Source: Streptomyces griseorubiginosus
Lineage (GTDB): Bacteria > Actinomycetota > Actinomycetes > Streptomycetales > Streptomycetaceae
Assembly: GCF_017614965.1 (NCBI RefSeq)
Contig: NZ_WVUG01000068.1
Location: 1 to 32,966, forward strand
Length of the DNA stretch: 32,966 bases
Direction of reading: 5' to 3'
The notes beneath the pieces were generated by a model. It saw nothing but the letters and a program-made list of their open reading frames with translations, ran no database searches and was not told the DNA's origin. This document shows positions 15,682 through 23,975 of this stretch, piece by piece (within the stretch, counting starts at the first letter, position 1; each line of letters starts with the position of its first letter). The position numbers were made by a program, and so were the translations under genes.

Positions 15682-18306
15682 GTGACCGAGAACGCTCAGC
15701 AGCAGCCTTCAGCGCCCAACACCGAACTGCCGACCCAGTACGCGCCGGCCGAGGTAGAGGAGACGCTGTACGAGCGCTGGGTAGACCGGGGTTACTTCGC
15801 CGCCGACGCGAAGAGCGACAAGCCCGCGTACACCATCGTCATCCCGCCGCCGAACGTCACCGGCTCGCTCCACCTGGGCCACGCCTTCCAGCACACGCTC
15901 ATGGACGCCCTCACCCGCCGCAAGCGCATGCAGGGCTTCGAGTCGCTGTGGCTGCCGGGCATGGACCACGCCGGCATCGCCACCCAGAACAAGGTCGAGC
16001 AGCAGCTCGCCGAGGAGGGCAAGTCTCGCCAGGACCTTGGCCGCGAGGCGTTCGTCGACCGCGTCTGGCAGTGGAAGGAGGAGTACGGCGGCAAGATCCT
16101 CGGCCAGATGCGCCGCCTCGGCGACGGCGTCGACTGGGACCGCGAGCGGTTCACGATGGACGAGGGCCTGTCCAAGGCCGTCCAGACGATCTTCAAGAAG
16201 CTGTACGAGGACGAGCTGATCTACCGCGCCGAGCGCATCATCAACTGGTGCCCGCGCTGTCTGACGGCCATCTCGGACATCGAGGTGGAGTACCAGGAGG
16301 ACGACGGCGAGCTCGTCTCCATCAAGTACGGCGAGGGGGAGGAGACGCTGGTCGTCGCCACCACCCGCGCCGAGACGATGCTGGGCGACACCGCGGTCGC
16401 CGTCCACCCCGACGACGAGCGCTACCGCCACCTCGTCGGCAAGCGCATCAAGCTCCCGCTGACCGACCGCACCATCCCGGTCGTCGCCGACACGCACGTC
16501 GACCCGGAGTTCGGCACGGGCGCCGTCAAGGTGACCCCGGCCCACGACCCGAACGACTTCGCGATCGGCCAGCGCCACGACCTCGAGTCCATCACGGTGA
16601 TGGACGAGCGCGCGGTCATCACCGTCCACGGCCCCTTCGAGGGCCTGGACCGCTTCGAGGCGCGCTCCGCGATCGTCGCGGCGCTGCGCTCGCAGGGCCG
16701 GATCGTCGCCGAGAAGCGGCCCTACGTCCACAGCGTCGGCCACTGCTCCCGCTGCGAGACCACCATCGAGCCGCGTCTGTCGATGCAGTGGTGGGTCAAG
16801 GTCGGCCCGCTCGCGCAGGCCGCCGGCGACGCGGTCCGCGACGGACGGGTCACGATCCACCCGGCCGACATGTCGAAGCGGTACTTCGACTGGGTCGACA
16901 ACATGCACGACTGGTGCATCTCACGGCAGTTGTGGTGGGGCCACCGCATCCCGGTCTGGTACGGCCCCGAGGGCGAGGTCGTCTGCGTCGGACCGGACGA
17001 GGAGCCGCCGAGCGGCGAGGGCTGGACGCAGGACACCGACGTCCTCGACACCTGGTTCTCCTCCGGCCTGTGGCCGTTCTCCACGCTCGGCTGGCCCGAA
17101 CAGACCGAGGACCTGCGCAAGTTCTACCCGACCGACGTCCTGCTGACCGGCCACGACATCATCTTCTTCTGGGTCGCCAGGATGATGATGTTCGGCCTCT
17201 ACGCCATGGACGGCGAGGTCCCCTTCCGCACCATCGCGCTGACCGGCCTGGTCCGCGACGAGCGCGGCAAGAAGATGTCGAAGTCCTTCGGCAACGTCGT
17301 GGACCCGCTCGACTGGATGGACAAGTACGGCTCCGACGCCGTCCGCTTCACCCTGGCCCGCGGCGCCAACCCCGGCACCGACGTCCCGATCGGCGAGGAA
17401 TGGGTCCAGGCGTCGAGGAACTTCGCCAACAAGATCTGGAACGCGACCCGCTTCGCGCTGATCAACGGCGCGACGGTCGAGGGCCCGCTGCCGGCGCCGT
17501 CCGAGATGTCGGCGACGGACCGCTGGATCCTCTCCCGCCTCAACAAGACGGTCGCGGAAGTCGACGCGTTCTACGACGACTTCCAGTTCGCGAAGCTCAG
17601 CGACGCCCTCTACCACTTCGCCTGGGACGAGGTCTTCGACTGGTACGTCGAGCTGTCCAAGACGACGTTCCAGGCGGGCGGCGCGGCGGCCGAGGTCTCC
17701 AAGCGGGTCCTGGGTGAGGTCCTCGACGTCACGCTGAAGCTGCTGCACCCGGTCGTCCCGTTCGTGACGGAGACCCTCTGGACCACCCTCACGGGCGGCG
17801 AGTCGATCGTGATCGCGGACTGGCCGAAGGACAGTGGGTTCCGGGACGCGGACGCCGAACGGGAGCTCGAGGCCCTCCAGTCGGTGATCACCGAGGTCCG
17901 CCGCTTCCGCCACGACCAGGGCCTGCAGCCGGGCCAGCGCGTCCCGGCCCGGCTGAGCCTGGACGGCACGGCCCTCGCCCCGCACGAGGCGGCCATCCGG
18001 CAGCTGCTGCGCCTCCAGCCGGAGGGCGACGCCTTCACCGCGACGGCGACCCTGCCGGTCGCCGGCGCCGAGGTCGCCCTCGACCTCTCCGGCACGATCG
18101 ACGTCGCCGCCGAGCGCAAGCGCCTGGCGAAGGACCTCGCGGCGGCGGAGAAGGAGAAGGCGCAGGCGAACGCCAAGCTCGGCAACGAGGCGTTCCTGTC
18201 GAAGGCCCCGGACGACGTGGTGGAGAAGATCCGCACCCGCCTGGCCAAGGCGGAGGAGGACATCACGAGGATCCAGGCCCAGCTGGACAGGCTGCCGTCC
18301 GCCTGA
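15682..18306 (+). CDS. valS: Valyl-tRNA synthetase
   Basis: An 874-aa class I aminoacyl-tRNA synthetase that charges tRNA-Val. The HIGH-type motif HLGH is at 64-67 within PPPNVTGSLHLGH, and KMSKS at 531-535. The CP1 editing domain that clears mischarged Thr (TTRAETMLGDTAVAVHP) is present. RWILSRLNKT begins the anticodon-binding helical part, and the C-terminal coiled coil (KRLAKDLAAAEKEKAQANAKL through the last 70 residues) is typical of ValRS. Length is normal. The GTG start is supported by the leaderless promoter and by the N-terminus. No T-box leader is present. A terminator separates it from folC. Confidence 0.97.
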   Translation: MTENAQQQPSAPNTELPTQYAPAEVEETLYERWVDRGYFAADAKSDKPAYTIVIPPPNVTGSLHLGHAFQHTLMDALTRRKRMQGFESLWLPGMDHAGIATQNKVEQQLAEEGKSRQDLGREAFVDRVWQWKEEYGGKILGQMRRLGDGVDWDRERFTMDEGLSKAVQTIFKKLYEDELIYRAERIINWCPRCLTAISDIEVEYQEDDGELVSIKYGEGEETLVVATTRAETMLGDTAVAVHPDDERYRHLVGKRIKLPLTDRTIPVVADTHVDPEFGTGAVKVTPAHDPNDFAIGQRHDLESITVMDERAVITVHGPFEGLDRFEARSAIVAALRSQGRIVAEKRPYVHSVGHCSRCETTIEPRLSMQWWVKVGPLAQAAGDAVRDGRVTIHPADMSKRYFDWVDNMHDWCISRQLWWGHRIPVWYGPEGEVVCVGPDEEPPSGEGWTQDTDVLDTWFSSGLWPFSTLGWPEQTEDLRKFYPTDVLLTGHDIIFFWVARMMMFGLYAMDGEVPFRTIALTGLVRDERGKKMSKSFGNVVDPLDWMDKYGSDAVRFTLARGANPGTDVPIGEEWVQASRNFANKIWNATRFALINGATVEGPLPAPSEMSATDRWILSRLNKTVAEVDAFYDDFQFAKLSDALYHFAWDEVFDWYVELSKTTFQAGGAAAEVSKRVLGEVLDVTLKLLHPVVPFVTETLWTTLTGGESIVIADWPKDSGFRDADAERELEALQSVITEVRRFRHDQGLQPGQRVPARLSLDGTALAPHEAAIRQLLRLQPEGDAFTATATLPVAGAEVALDLSGTIDVAAERKRLAKDLAAAEKEKAQANAKLGNEAFLSKAPDDVVEKIRTRLAKAEEDITRIQAQLDRLPSA

Positions 18307-18321
18307 GAACCCCGCACGCGT

Positions 18322-18359
18322 CGAAGGCCCCCGGAAACGTCCAGTTCCGGGGGCCTTCG
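18322..18359 (+). terminator. valS terminator, 15-bp perfect stem
   Basis: Arms 18322-18336 (CGAAGGCCCCCGGAA) and 18345-18359 pair completely around an 8-nt loop, 15 nt after the valS stop. Confidence 0.85.
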
Positions 18360-18383
18360 CCTACGTCTGTCAGTCCCGCTCCG

Positions 18384-18389
18384 TAGACT
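18384..18389 (+). promoter_or_regulatory. Leaderless -10 element of folC
   Basis: TAGACT is exactly 6 nt before the GTG at 18396. The spacer GGCCCC resembles the GACCCC of valS. Confidence 0.6.
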
Positions 18390-18395
18390 GGCCCC

Positions 18396-19880
18396 GTGAG
18401 TGACAGCGACCCCTTCGACGAGATCGTCGCGGCCGAGACGGACCGGGACCCCGATCTCGCGGTCATCGAGGCCGGCAGCCGCACCCTGCGCACCCAGGGC
18501 GGCCAGCCGCAGGCCGACGTGCCCGCCCGCCCCGAGGACCCGGAGCTCGACAGGGCTCTGCGCGAGGTCGAGGCCGAGCTGGCCACCCGATGGGGCGAGA
18601 CCAAGCTGGAGCCCTCGGTCAGCCGCATCTCCGCGCTGATGGACGTCCTGGGCGAGCCGCAGCGCTCGTACCCCTCGATCCACATCACCGGTACCAACGG
18701 CAAGACGTCGACCGCCCGCATGATCGAGGCCCTCCTCGGCGCCTTCGAGCTGCGCACGGGCCGCTACACCTCCCCGCACGTCCAGTCGATCACCGAGCGG
18801 ATCAGTCTGGACGGCGCCCCGATCTCCGCCGAGCGCTTCATCGAGACGTACCAGGACATCAAGCCGTACGTCGAGATGGTCGACGGACAGCAGGAGTACC
18901 GGCTGTCCTTCTTCGAGGTGCTGACCGGCATGGCGTACGCGGCCTTCGCGGACGCCCCGGTGGACGTCGCCGTCGTCGAGGTCGGCATGGGCGGCTCCTG
19001 GGACGCCACGAACGTGATCGACGGTGACGTCGCCGTCATCACCCCCATCGACCTCGACCACACCGACCGGCTCGGCGAGACGCCCGCCGCGATCGCCGGT
19101 GAGAAGTCCGGCATCATCAAGCAGGACGCGACGGTCATCCTCGCCCAGCAGCCGGTCGACGCGGCGCAGGTGCTGCTGAAGAAGGCCGTCGAGGTCGACG
19201 CCACCGTGGCCCGCGAGGGCCTGGAGTTCGGCGTGGTCGCCCGTCAGGTGGCCGTCGGCGGCCAGCTGCTCACCCTGCGCGGTCTCGGCGGGGAGTACGA
19301 CGAGGTCTACCTGCCCCTGCACGGCCCCTACCAGGCGCACAACGCCGCGGTGGCCCTCGCCGCCGTGGAGGCGTTCTTCGGCGTCGGCTCCCAGCGCCCC
19401 GAGTCCCTGGACATCGACACGGTCCGCAAGGCGTTCGCGTCCGTGACCTCGCCGGGCCGGCTGGAGGTCGTACGGCGGTCCCCGACCGTCGTCCTGGACG
19501 CGGCGCACAACCCGGCCGGCGCCCGTGCCACCGCGGAGGCGGTCGGGGAGGCCTTCGACTTCAGCCGGCTGATCGGGGTGGTCGGGGCGAGCGGCGACAA
19601 GAACGTGCGGGGCCTGCTGGAGGCCTTCGAGCCGCTCTTCGCCGAGGTCGTCGTCACCCAGAACTCCAGCCATCGCGCGATGGACGCGGACGAGCTGGCC
19701 GCGATCGCCGTCGAGGTGTTCGGCGAGGACCGCGTCCAGGTCGAGCCGCGGCTGCCGGACGCGCTGGAGGCGGCGATCACGCTGGCCGAGGAGGAGGGCG
19801 AGTTCGCCGGCGGCGGTGTGCTCGTCACGGGCTCCGTCATCACCGTGGGCGAGGCCCGACTGCTGCTGGGGAGGGGCTGA
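18396..19880 (+). CDS. folC: Dihydrofolate synthase/folylpolyglutamate synthase
   Basis: A 494-aa Mur-ligase-family enzyme that adds glutamate to dihydropteroate and then to folates. The ATP-binding loop GTNGKTS is at 99-105. YTSPHVQSITERI is the folate-site signature, and EVGMGGSWDATNVID with ITPIDLDHTDRLG is conserved. The second domain starts around DGVR/EVV and contains LDAAHNPAGA, with the usual His-Asn. The first 60 residues, acidic and variable, are an actinobacterial extension. The GTG is supported by the leaderless promoter; a later start would lose little. DUF4233 and ndk follow, with the DUF4233 gene only 5 nt away. Confidence 0.95.
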   Translation: MSDSDPFDEIVAAETDRDPDLAVIEAGSRTLRTQGGQPQADVPARPEDPELDRALREVEAELATRWGETKLEPSVSRISALMDVLGEPQRSYPSIHITGTNGKTSTARMIEALLGAFELRTGRYTSPHVQSITERISLDGAPISAERFIETYQDIKPYVEMVDGQQEYRLSFFEVLTGMAYAAFADAPVDVAVVEVGMGGSWDATNVIDGDVAVITPIDLDHTDRLGETPAAIAGEKSGIIKQDATVILAQQPVDAAQVLLKKAVEVDATVAREGLEFGVVARQVAVGGQLLTLRGLGGEYDEVYLPLHGPYQAHNAAVALAAVEAFFGVGSQRPESLDIDTVRKAFASVTSPGRLEVVRRSPTVVLDAAHNPAGARATAEAVGEAFDFSRLIGVVGASGDKNVRGLLEAFEPLFAEVVVTQNSSHRAMDADELAAIAVEVFGEDRVQVEPRLPDALEAAITLAEEEGEFAGGGVLVTGSVITVGEARLLLGRG

Positions 19881-19885
19881 CCCCC

Positions 19886-20275
19886 GTGCGTACGCTCTGT
19901 GCTTCCACGCTGATCGGCGAGTTCTTCGTGATCGGTTTCGCGGGACTCGTCGCCATGAAGGACCCCGACCTGTCCATGGGGACGGTGTGGACGGTCAGCG
20001 GGATCGCGATGTTCCTGTGCCTGGTGCTGTGCGGCGTGGTGACCCGGCCGGGCGGCATCGCCTTCGGCTGGGCGCTGCAGGCCGCGCTGATCGCCTCCGG
20101 CTTCATCGTGCCGACGATGTTCTTCCTCGGCGCGATCTTCGCGGCCCTGTGGTGGGCCTCGGTGCACTACGGCCGCAAGATCGACGAGGCGAAGGCGAGA
20201 TTCGCGGCGCAGGAGGCCGCCACCCCGCCCTCCGGCGCCTCCGCCCCCGGCTCCTCCACACCTGACGCTGTGTGA
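19886..20275 (+). CDS. DUF4233-family small membrane protein
   Basis: A 129-aa protein with four hydrophobic segments: about 5-22, 33-50, 57-76 and 78-95 (STLIGEFFVIGFAGLVAMK, WTVSGIAMFLCLVLCGVV, then FGWALQAALIASGFIVPTMF and FLGAIFAALWWASV). A charged, then Ser/Pro-rich cytoplasmic tail follows. The family occurs next to folC across actinobacteria; its function is unknown. The GTG start lies 5 nt after the folC stop, and its GGGGAGGGG ribosome binding site is within the folC end, so translation is coupled. Confidence 0.85.
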   Translation: MRTLCASTLIGEFFVIGFAGLVAMKDPDLSMGTVWTVSGIAMFLCLVLCGVVTRPGGIAFGWALQAALIASGFIVPTMFFLGAIFAALWWASVHYGRKIDEAKARFAAQEAATPPSGASAPGSSTPDAV

Positions 20276-20296
20276 CAAGGGCCCGGACACGCCCTG

Positions 20297-20302
20297 TAAT
20301 CT
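20297..20302 (+). promoter_or_regulatory. Likely -10 element of ndk
   Basis: TAATCT fits TAnnnT. A start near 20309 leaves a leader of about 33 nt containing TAGGAG. Confidence 0.5.
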
Positions 20303-20341
20303 TCGAACACAGCGCACCCCATTGATCCATTAGGAGCCGTC

Positions 20342-20755
20342 GTGACCCAGCGCACCCTCGTCCTGCTCAAGCCCGACGCAGTCCGCCGTGGCCTGACCGG
20401 CGAGATCATCAGCCGTATCGAGCGCAAGGCCGGCTGGCAGATCACCGCGCTGGAGCTGCGCACGCTGGACCAGGACACGCTGGAGCAGCACTACGGCGAG
20501 CACAAGGGCAAGCCCTTCTACGAGCCGCTGGTCGAGTTCATGGCCTCCGGCCCGGTCGTCGCCCTGATCGTCGAGGGCGATCGGGTCATCGAGGGCGTGC
20601 GGGCGCTGGCCGGTCCGACCGACCCGATCGCCGCCGCCCCCGGCTCCATCCGCGGCGACTACGGCGTCATCGTCCGGGAGAACCTGATCCACGCCTCCGA
20701 CTCCGAGGAGTCCGCGGAGCGCGAGGTGAAGATCTTCTTCCCGGGCCGCGCGTAA
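20342..20755 (+). CDS. ndk: Nucleoside diphosphate kinase
   Basis: A 137-aa enzyme that transfers phosphate from ATP to nucleoside diphosphates through a phospho-His. The active site is His117 in NLIHASDS. LVLLKPDAVRRGL at the N-terminus and the GSIRGDYG nucleotide loop are conserved. The GTG start has TAGGAG 7 nt upstream. It has its own promoter and a downstream hairpin. Confidence 0.97.
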   Translation: MTQRTLVLLKPDAVRRGLTGEIISRIERKAGWQITALELRTLDQDTLEQHYGEHKGKPFYEPLVEFMASGPVVALIVEGDRVIEGVRALAGPTDPIAAAPGSIRGDYGVIVRENLIHASDSEESAEREVKIFFPGRA

Positions 20756-20774
20756 CCCCCGCGGCAGCACGCCG

Positions 20775-20804
20775 GGAAGTTCGGTGTATTGTCCCCGGAC
20801 TTCC
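20775..20804 (+). terminator. Hairpin after ndk
   Basis: GGAAGTTCGG (20775-20784) pairs with CCGGACTTCC (20795-20804), 10 bp including one G-U, with a 10-nt loop. It lies 19 nt after the ndk stop. A TGCATATGCA palindrome (20805-20814) follows at once. Confidence 0.55.
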
Positions 20805-20924
20805 TGCATATGCACCGGCGATCGAGGGAACGAGTGCCCCCGAACGCCCGTCTCCACAAGCGGAGCCGCGCATCATCTGCTGACAATGGCGAAGACCCTC
20901 CCGCAGTGTTCGCGAAGGCGCGTC

Positions 20925-20930
20925 TACGAT
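20925..20930 (+). promoter_or_regulatory. Candidate -10 element of mreB
   Basis: TACGAT fits TAnnnT. A TTCGCGAA palindrome (20909-20916) lies just upstream in the spacer. The leader would be about 73 nt. Streptomyces mreB is known to have several promoters; others were not identified here. Confidence 0.4.
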
Positions 20931-21009
20931 GGAAGCCTTCACGTCACAGCACCCACTTCGCCTACCTGACAAGCCCTCAAAAGCTCCCAGGAAGGCCAGA
21001 CGAATCCTG

Positions 21010-22041
21010 ATGGGGAACTCAATGTCGTTCATCGGCCGTGACATGGCTGTCGACCTCGGGACCGCCAACACGCTGGTGTACGTCAGGGGTCGCGGGATCG
21101 TACTCAACGAGCCGTCCGTCGTCGCGATCAACACGAACACCGGTGGAATTCTCGCGGTCGGCGCGGAGGCGAAGAAGATGATCGGGCGCACGCCCGGCAA
21201 CATCGTCGCCGTGCGGCCGCTGAAGGACGGCGTGATCGCCGACTTCGAGATCACCGAGCGGATGCTCCGCTACTTCATCCTGAAGATCCACAAGCGGCGG
21301 TATCTGGCCCGTCCCCGGGTCGTCGTCTGTGTGCCCTCGGGCATCACCGGCGTCGAGCGCCGCGCCGTCATCGAGGCGTCGTCCCAGGCCGGCGCCCGCC
21401 AGGTGCACATCATCGAGGAGCCCATGGCCGCGGCCATCGGCTCCGGCCTGCCGGTCCACGAGGCCACGGGCAACATGGTGGTGGACATCGGCGGCGGCAC
21501 CACGGAGGTCGCGGTCATCTCGCTCGGCGGCATCGTCACCGCCCAGTCCATCCGCGTCGCGGGCGACGAACTGGACAACGCGATCATCCAGCACATCAAG
21601 AAGGAGTACTCCCTCCTCCTCGGTGAGCGGACGGCCGAGCAGATCAAGATCACGATCGGTTCGGCGTACGACCTGGACTCCGACGAGCACACCGAAATCC
21701 GCGGCCGGGACCTCGTCTCCGGGCTGCCCAAGACCGTCGTCATCTCGGCCGCCGAAGTGCGCAAGGCGATCGAGGAGCCGGTCAACGCCATCGTCGACGC
21801 CGTCAAGACGACCCTCGACAAGTGCCCGCCGGAGCTGTCCGGCGACATCATGGACCGGGGGATCGTCCTCACCGGCGGCGGCGCGCTGCTGCGCGGACTT
21901 GACGAAAGGCTTCGGCGCGAGACCGGTATGCCGATCCACATCGCCGAGGACCCGCTGGACAGCGTGGCGCTCGGCTCCGGCAAGTGCGTCGAGGAGTTCG
22001 AGGCGCTCCAGCAGGTCCTGGACGCCCAGCCGCGCAGATGA
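21010..22041 (+). CDS. mreB: Rod-shape protein MreB (actin homologue)
   Basis: A 343-aa bacterial actin. The phosphate-1 loop is DLGTANTLVYVRG, phosphate-2 is DIGGGTTEVAVISLGG and the adenosine motif is TGGGALLRGLD. The hydrophobic loop and EEPMAAAIGSGLPVHE are intact. In Streptomyces MreB is dispensable for growth but needed for thick, resistant spore walls, where it organises the synthesis complex with MreC, MreD, PBP2 and RodA encoded next to it. The ATG at 21010 gives MGNSMSFIGRD. An alternative ATG at 21022 has a better-spaced GGGGA, so the first four residues are uncertain. A hairpin separates it from mreC. Confidence 0.96.
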   Translation: MGNSMSFIGRDMAVDLGTANTLVYVRGRGIVLNEPSVVAINTNTGGILAVGAEAKKMIGRTPGNIVAVRPLKDGVIADFEITERMLRYFILKIHKRRYLARPRVVVCVPSGITGVERRAVIEASSQAGARQVHIIEEPMAAAIGSGLPVHEATGNMVVDIGGGTTEVAVISLGGIVTAQSIRVAGDELDNAIIQHIKKEYSLLLGERTAEQIKITIGSAYDLDSDEHTEIRGRDLVSGLPKTVVISAAEVRKAIEEPVNAIVDAVKTTLDKCPPELSGDIMDRGIVLTGGGALLRGLDERLRRETGMPIHIAEDPLDSVALGSGKCVEEFEALQQVLDAQPRR

Positions 22042-22056
22042 CGTAACTCTTCGATT

Positions 22057-22090
22057 CCGCCGTACGAGATGATCTCCTCTCGTGCGGCGG
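22057..22090 (+). terminator. Terminator/attenuator between mreB and mreC
   Basis: CCGCCGTACGAGA (22057-22069) pairs with TCTCGTGCGGCGG (22078-22090), 13 bp with one G-U, around an 8-nt loop, 15 nt after mreB. It probably ends most transcripts so that mreB is expressed above mreCD. Confidence 0.65.
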
Positions 22091-22196
22091 ATCGTTGATA
22101 TGGAGGCATAAGCTCGCCCATAAGCCTCGACAAGCCCCAGCATCACGAATACCTGAACACCCGCACATTCCTATGAGGAAGGCACGGCCGCCGCAC

Positions 22197-23141
22197 GTGA
22201 GGGACACGAGAGAGAGCCGGCTGCTCCTGGTGCTGCTGATCGCCGTCGCGTTCGCGCTGATCACGGTGGACATCCGCGGCGGAGAGGACTCCCCGGTCGA
22301 CGGTGCCCGACAGGCCGCCGCCACCGTCTTCGGGCCCATCGAGAACGGCGTGTCGTCGGCGGTCGACCCGGTCGGCAACGCCGTCTCCGCGATCCGCGAC
22401 TCCGGCACCAAGCACGACCGGCTCGCCCGGCTGGAGCAGGAGAACGCGGCCCTCAAGGCCAGGCTCGGCAGCGACGACCGCAACGCCAGTCGGCTCAAAC
22501 AGCTCGACAAGATGATGCGCATCGCCGGCGAGGGCCAGTACGGCATCAAGGGCGCCGAGGTCATCGCGATAGGGGCGGCCCAGGGCTTCTCCTGGACCAT
22601 CACCATCGACGTCGGCGCCAACGACGGCATCAAGCGGGACATGACCGTGCTCAACGGCGACGGTCTCGTCGGCCGCGTCACCACCGTCGGCCCGAACACC
22701 TCCACCGTCCTCCTCGCCAACGACCCCGACTTCACCGTCGGCACCCGCATGGAGGGCAGCGACGAACTCGGCTTCGCCTCCGGCCAGGGCGACCGGCCGC
22801 TGCGCGTCGAACTCCTCAACGGCAAGGCCGACGTGAAGAAGGGCGACCGCCTGGTCACCTTCGGCTCCGAGGCCGACAAGCCCTTCGTGCCCGGTGTCCC
22901 GGTCGGCGTGGTCTCCCGAGTCGAGCCCTCCGAGGGCGGCCTGACCCGCACCATCTACGTCACGCCGTACGTCGGCTTCACCAAGCTCGACATCGTCGGC
23001 GTGGTCGTCGAGGCCCCGAAGAAGGACCCGCGCGACACGGTGCTGCCGCCCAAGCCCAAGCCGACCCCGACGCCGACGGTCACCGTCACGGTCACGCCCT
23101 CGGCGACCGCGTCCCTCGACGGCCAGACCCAGCAGCAGTAG
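22197..23141 (+). CDS. mreC: Rod-shape protein MreC
   Basis: A 314-aa bitopic protein: cytoplasmic VRDTRESR, one membrane span (LLLVLLIAVAFALITV), a coiled-coil (HDRLARLEQENAALKARL), and the double beta-barrel extracytoplasmic domain. The barrel holds TIDVGANDGIKRDMTVLNGDGLVGRV and LRVELLNGKADVKKGDRLVTFG. A Pro/Thr-rich tail ends it. It links MreB to PBP2 and RodA in the periplasmic-side complex. The start is uncertain. GTG at 22197 has AGGAAGG 14 nt upstream and gives the N-terminus I recall for the family. The ATG at 22173 would add eight residues but has no ribosome binding site. Confidence 0.93.
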   Translation: MRDTRESRLLLVLLIAVAFALITVDIRGGEDSPVDGARQAAATVFGPIENGVSSAVDPVGNAVSAIRDSGTKHDRLARLEQENAALKARLGSDDRNASRLKQLDKMMRIAGEGQYGIKGAEVIAIGAAQGFSWTITIDVGANDGIKRDMTVLNGDGLVGRVTTVGPNTSTVLLANDPDFTVGTRMEGSDELGFASGQGDRPLRVELLNGKADVKKGDRLVTFGSEADKPFVPGVPVGVVSRVEPSEGGLTRTIYVTPYVGFTKLDIVGVVVEAPKKDPRDTVLPPKPKPTPTPTVTVTVTPSATASLDGQTQQQ

Positions 23142-23154
23142 GAGCTGAATCCCC

Positions 23155-23835
23155 ATGCGCGTCAACCGGATCCTGCTCTCCTCGGCGCTGGTCGTCGTCG
23201 CCCTGGTGATCCAGGTGAGCGTCCTCGCCCGGCTCCATCTCCCGGGCGCCGTCCCCGACTTGCTGCTGCTGACCGTCCTCGGCCTGGCCATGGTGTACGG
23301 CCATGTGGGCGGCGCCCTCGTCGGCTTCGCCGCCGGTCTGCTCGCCGACCTCGCACCCCCGGCCGACCACGCCGCCGGGCGCTACGCCCTGGTGCTGTGC
23401 GTCACCGGCTACCTCGCCGGGCTGATCAAACCGGAGAACGGCAGACTCAAGTCGGCCACCGGCCCCATGATCGTCGTGGTCGCCGCCGCGATCGGCTCCA
23501 CCCTGCTGTACGCCGGTGTCGGCGCCCTCGTCGGCGACACCGCCGCCCGCCATGTCGGCCTGGTCAGCCTGCTGTTCACGGCCGCCCTGTACGACCTGCT
23601 GCTCGCCCCGTTCGTGGTCCCCGGCATCATGGCGCTGGCCCGGCGCGCGGACAACGACCCGCTCGCCGAGACCTCCTCCGCCGGCAAGAAGGCCACCGAC
23701 ATCTCCTCCGGCTGGATCTCCAACGGCACCGGCCTGAAGATCGGCGGCCAGCGCGGCGGCCTCGGCGCCCTGAAGACCCGGGCCCGCACCCGCACCGCCC
23801 GGGTGGGCCGCATCAAGGGGGTCAAGCGGCTGTGA
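23155..23835 (+). CDS. mreD: Rod-shape protein MreD
   Basis: A 226-aa membrane protein with five or six spans in the first 165 residues (for example ILLSSALVVVALVIQVSVLA, then PDLLLLTVLGLAMVYGHVGG, then a Pro-rich turn DLAPPADHAAGRYALVLC). The second half is a long basic cytoplasmic tail with an Arg/Thr-rich end (KTRARTRTARVGRIKGVKRL), longer than in rods such as E. coli (162 aa) and characteristic of actinobacteria. GTAGGAGCTG lies 7-13 nt before the ATG. It lies 13 nt after mreC, in the same operon. Confidence 0.92.
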   Translation: MRVNRILLSSALVVVALVIQVSVLARLHLPGAVPDLLLLTVLGLAMVYGHVGGALVGFAAGLLADLAPPADHAAGRYALVLCVTGYLAGLIKPENGRLKSATGPMIVVVAAAIGSTLLYAGVGALVGDTAARHVGLVSLLFTAALYDLLLAPFVVPGIMALARRADNDPLAETSSAGKKATDISSGWISNGTGLKIGGQRGGLGALKTRARTRTARVGRIKGVKRL

Positions 23836-23915
23836 GGGACGCGGAGTCGGCGGCCGGCGTTCACAGCTCGGTCGGATATGACACACCTACACGCTGAGAG
23901 GGGGAGGCAACCGCA

Positions 23916-23975
23916 GTGACCAACGCCCACCCGTCTCCCACCACCACCCTTCCAAGGAATGGGCCACGCCCATGA
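23916..23975 (+). CDS. Possible 19-codon leader peptide coupled to mrdA
   Basis: GTG at 23916 opens VTNAHPSPTTTLPRNGPRP and ends at the TGA that overlaps the mrdA start as ATGA. It is preceded by an excellent ribosome binding site, GAGGGGGAGG (23898-23907). The first three codons (VTN) resemble the mrdA start (MTN). A translated leader that couples to PBP2 is plausible, but the frame is short and could be chance. Confidence 0.35.
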   Translation: MTNAHPSPTTTLPRNGPRP

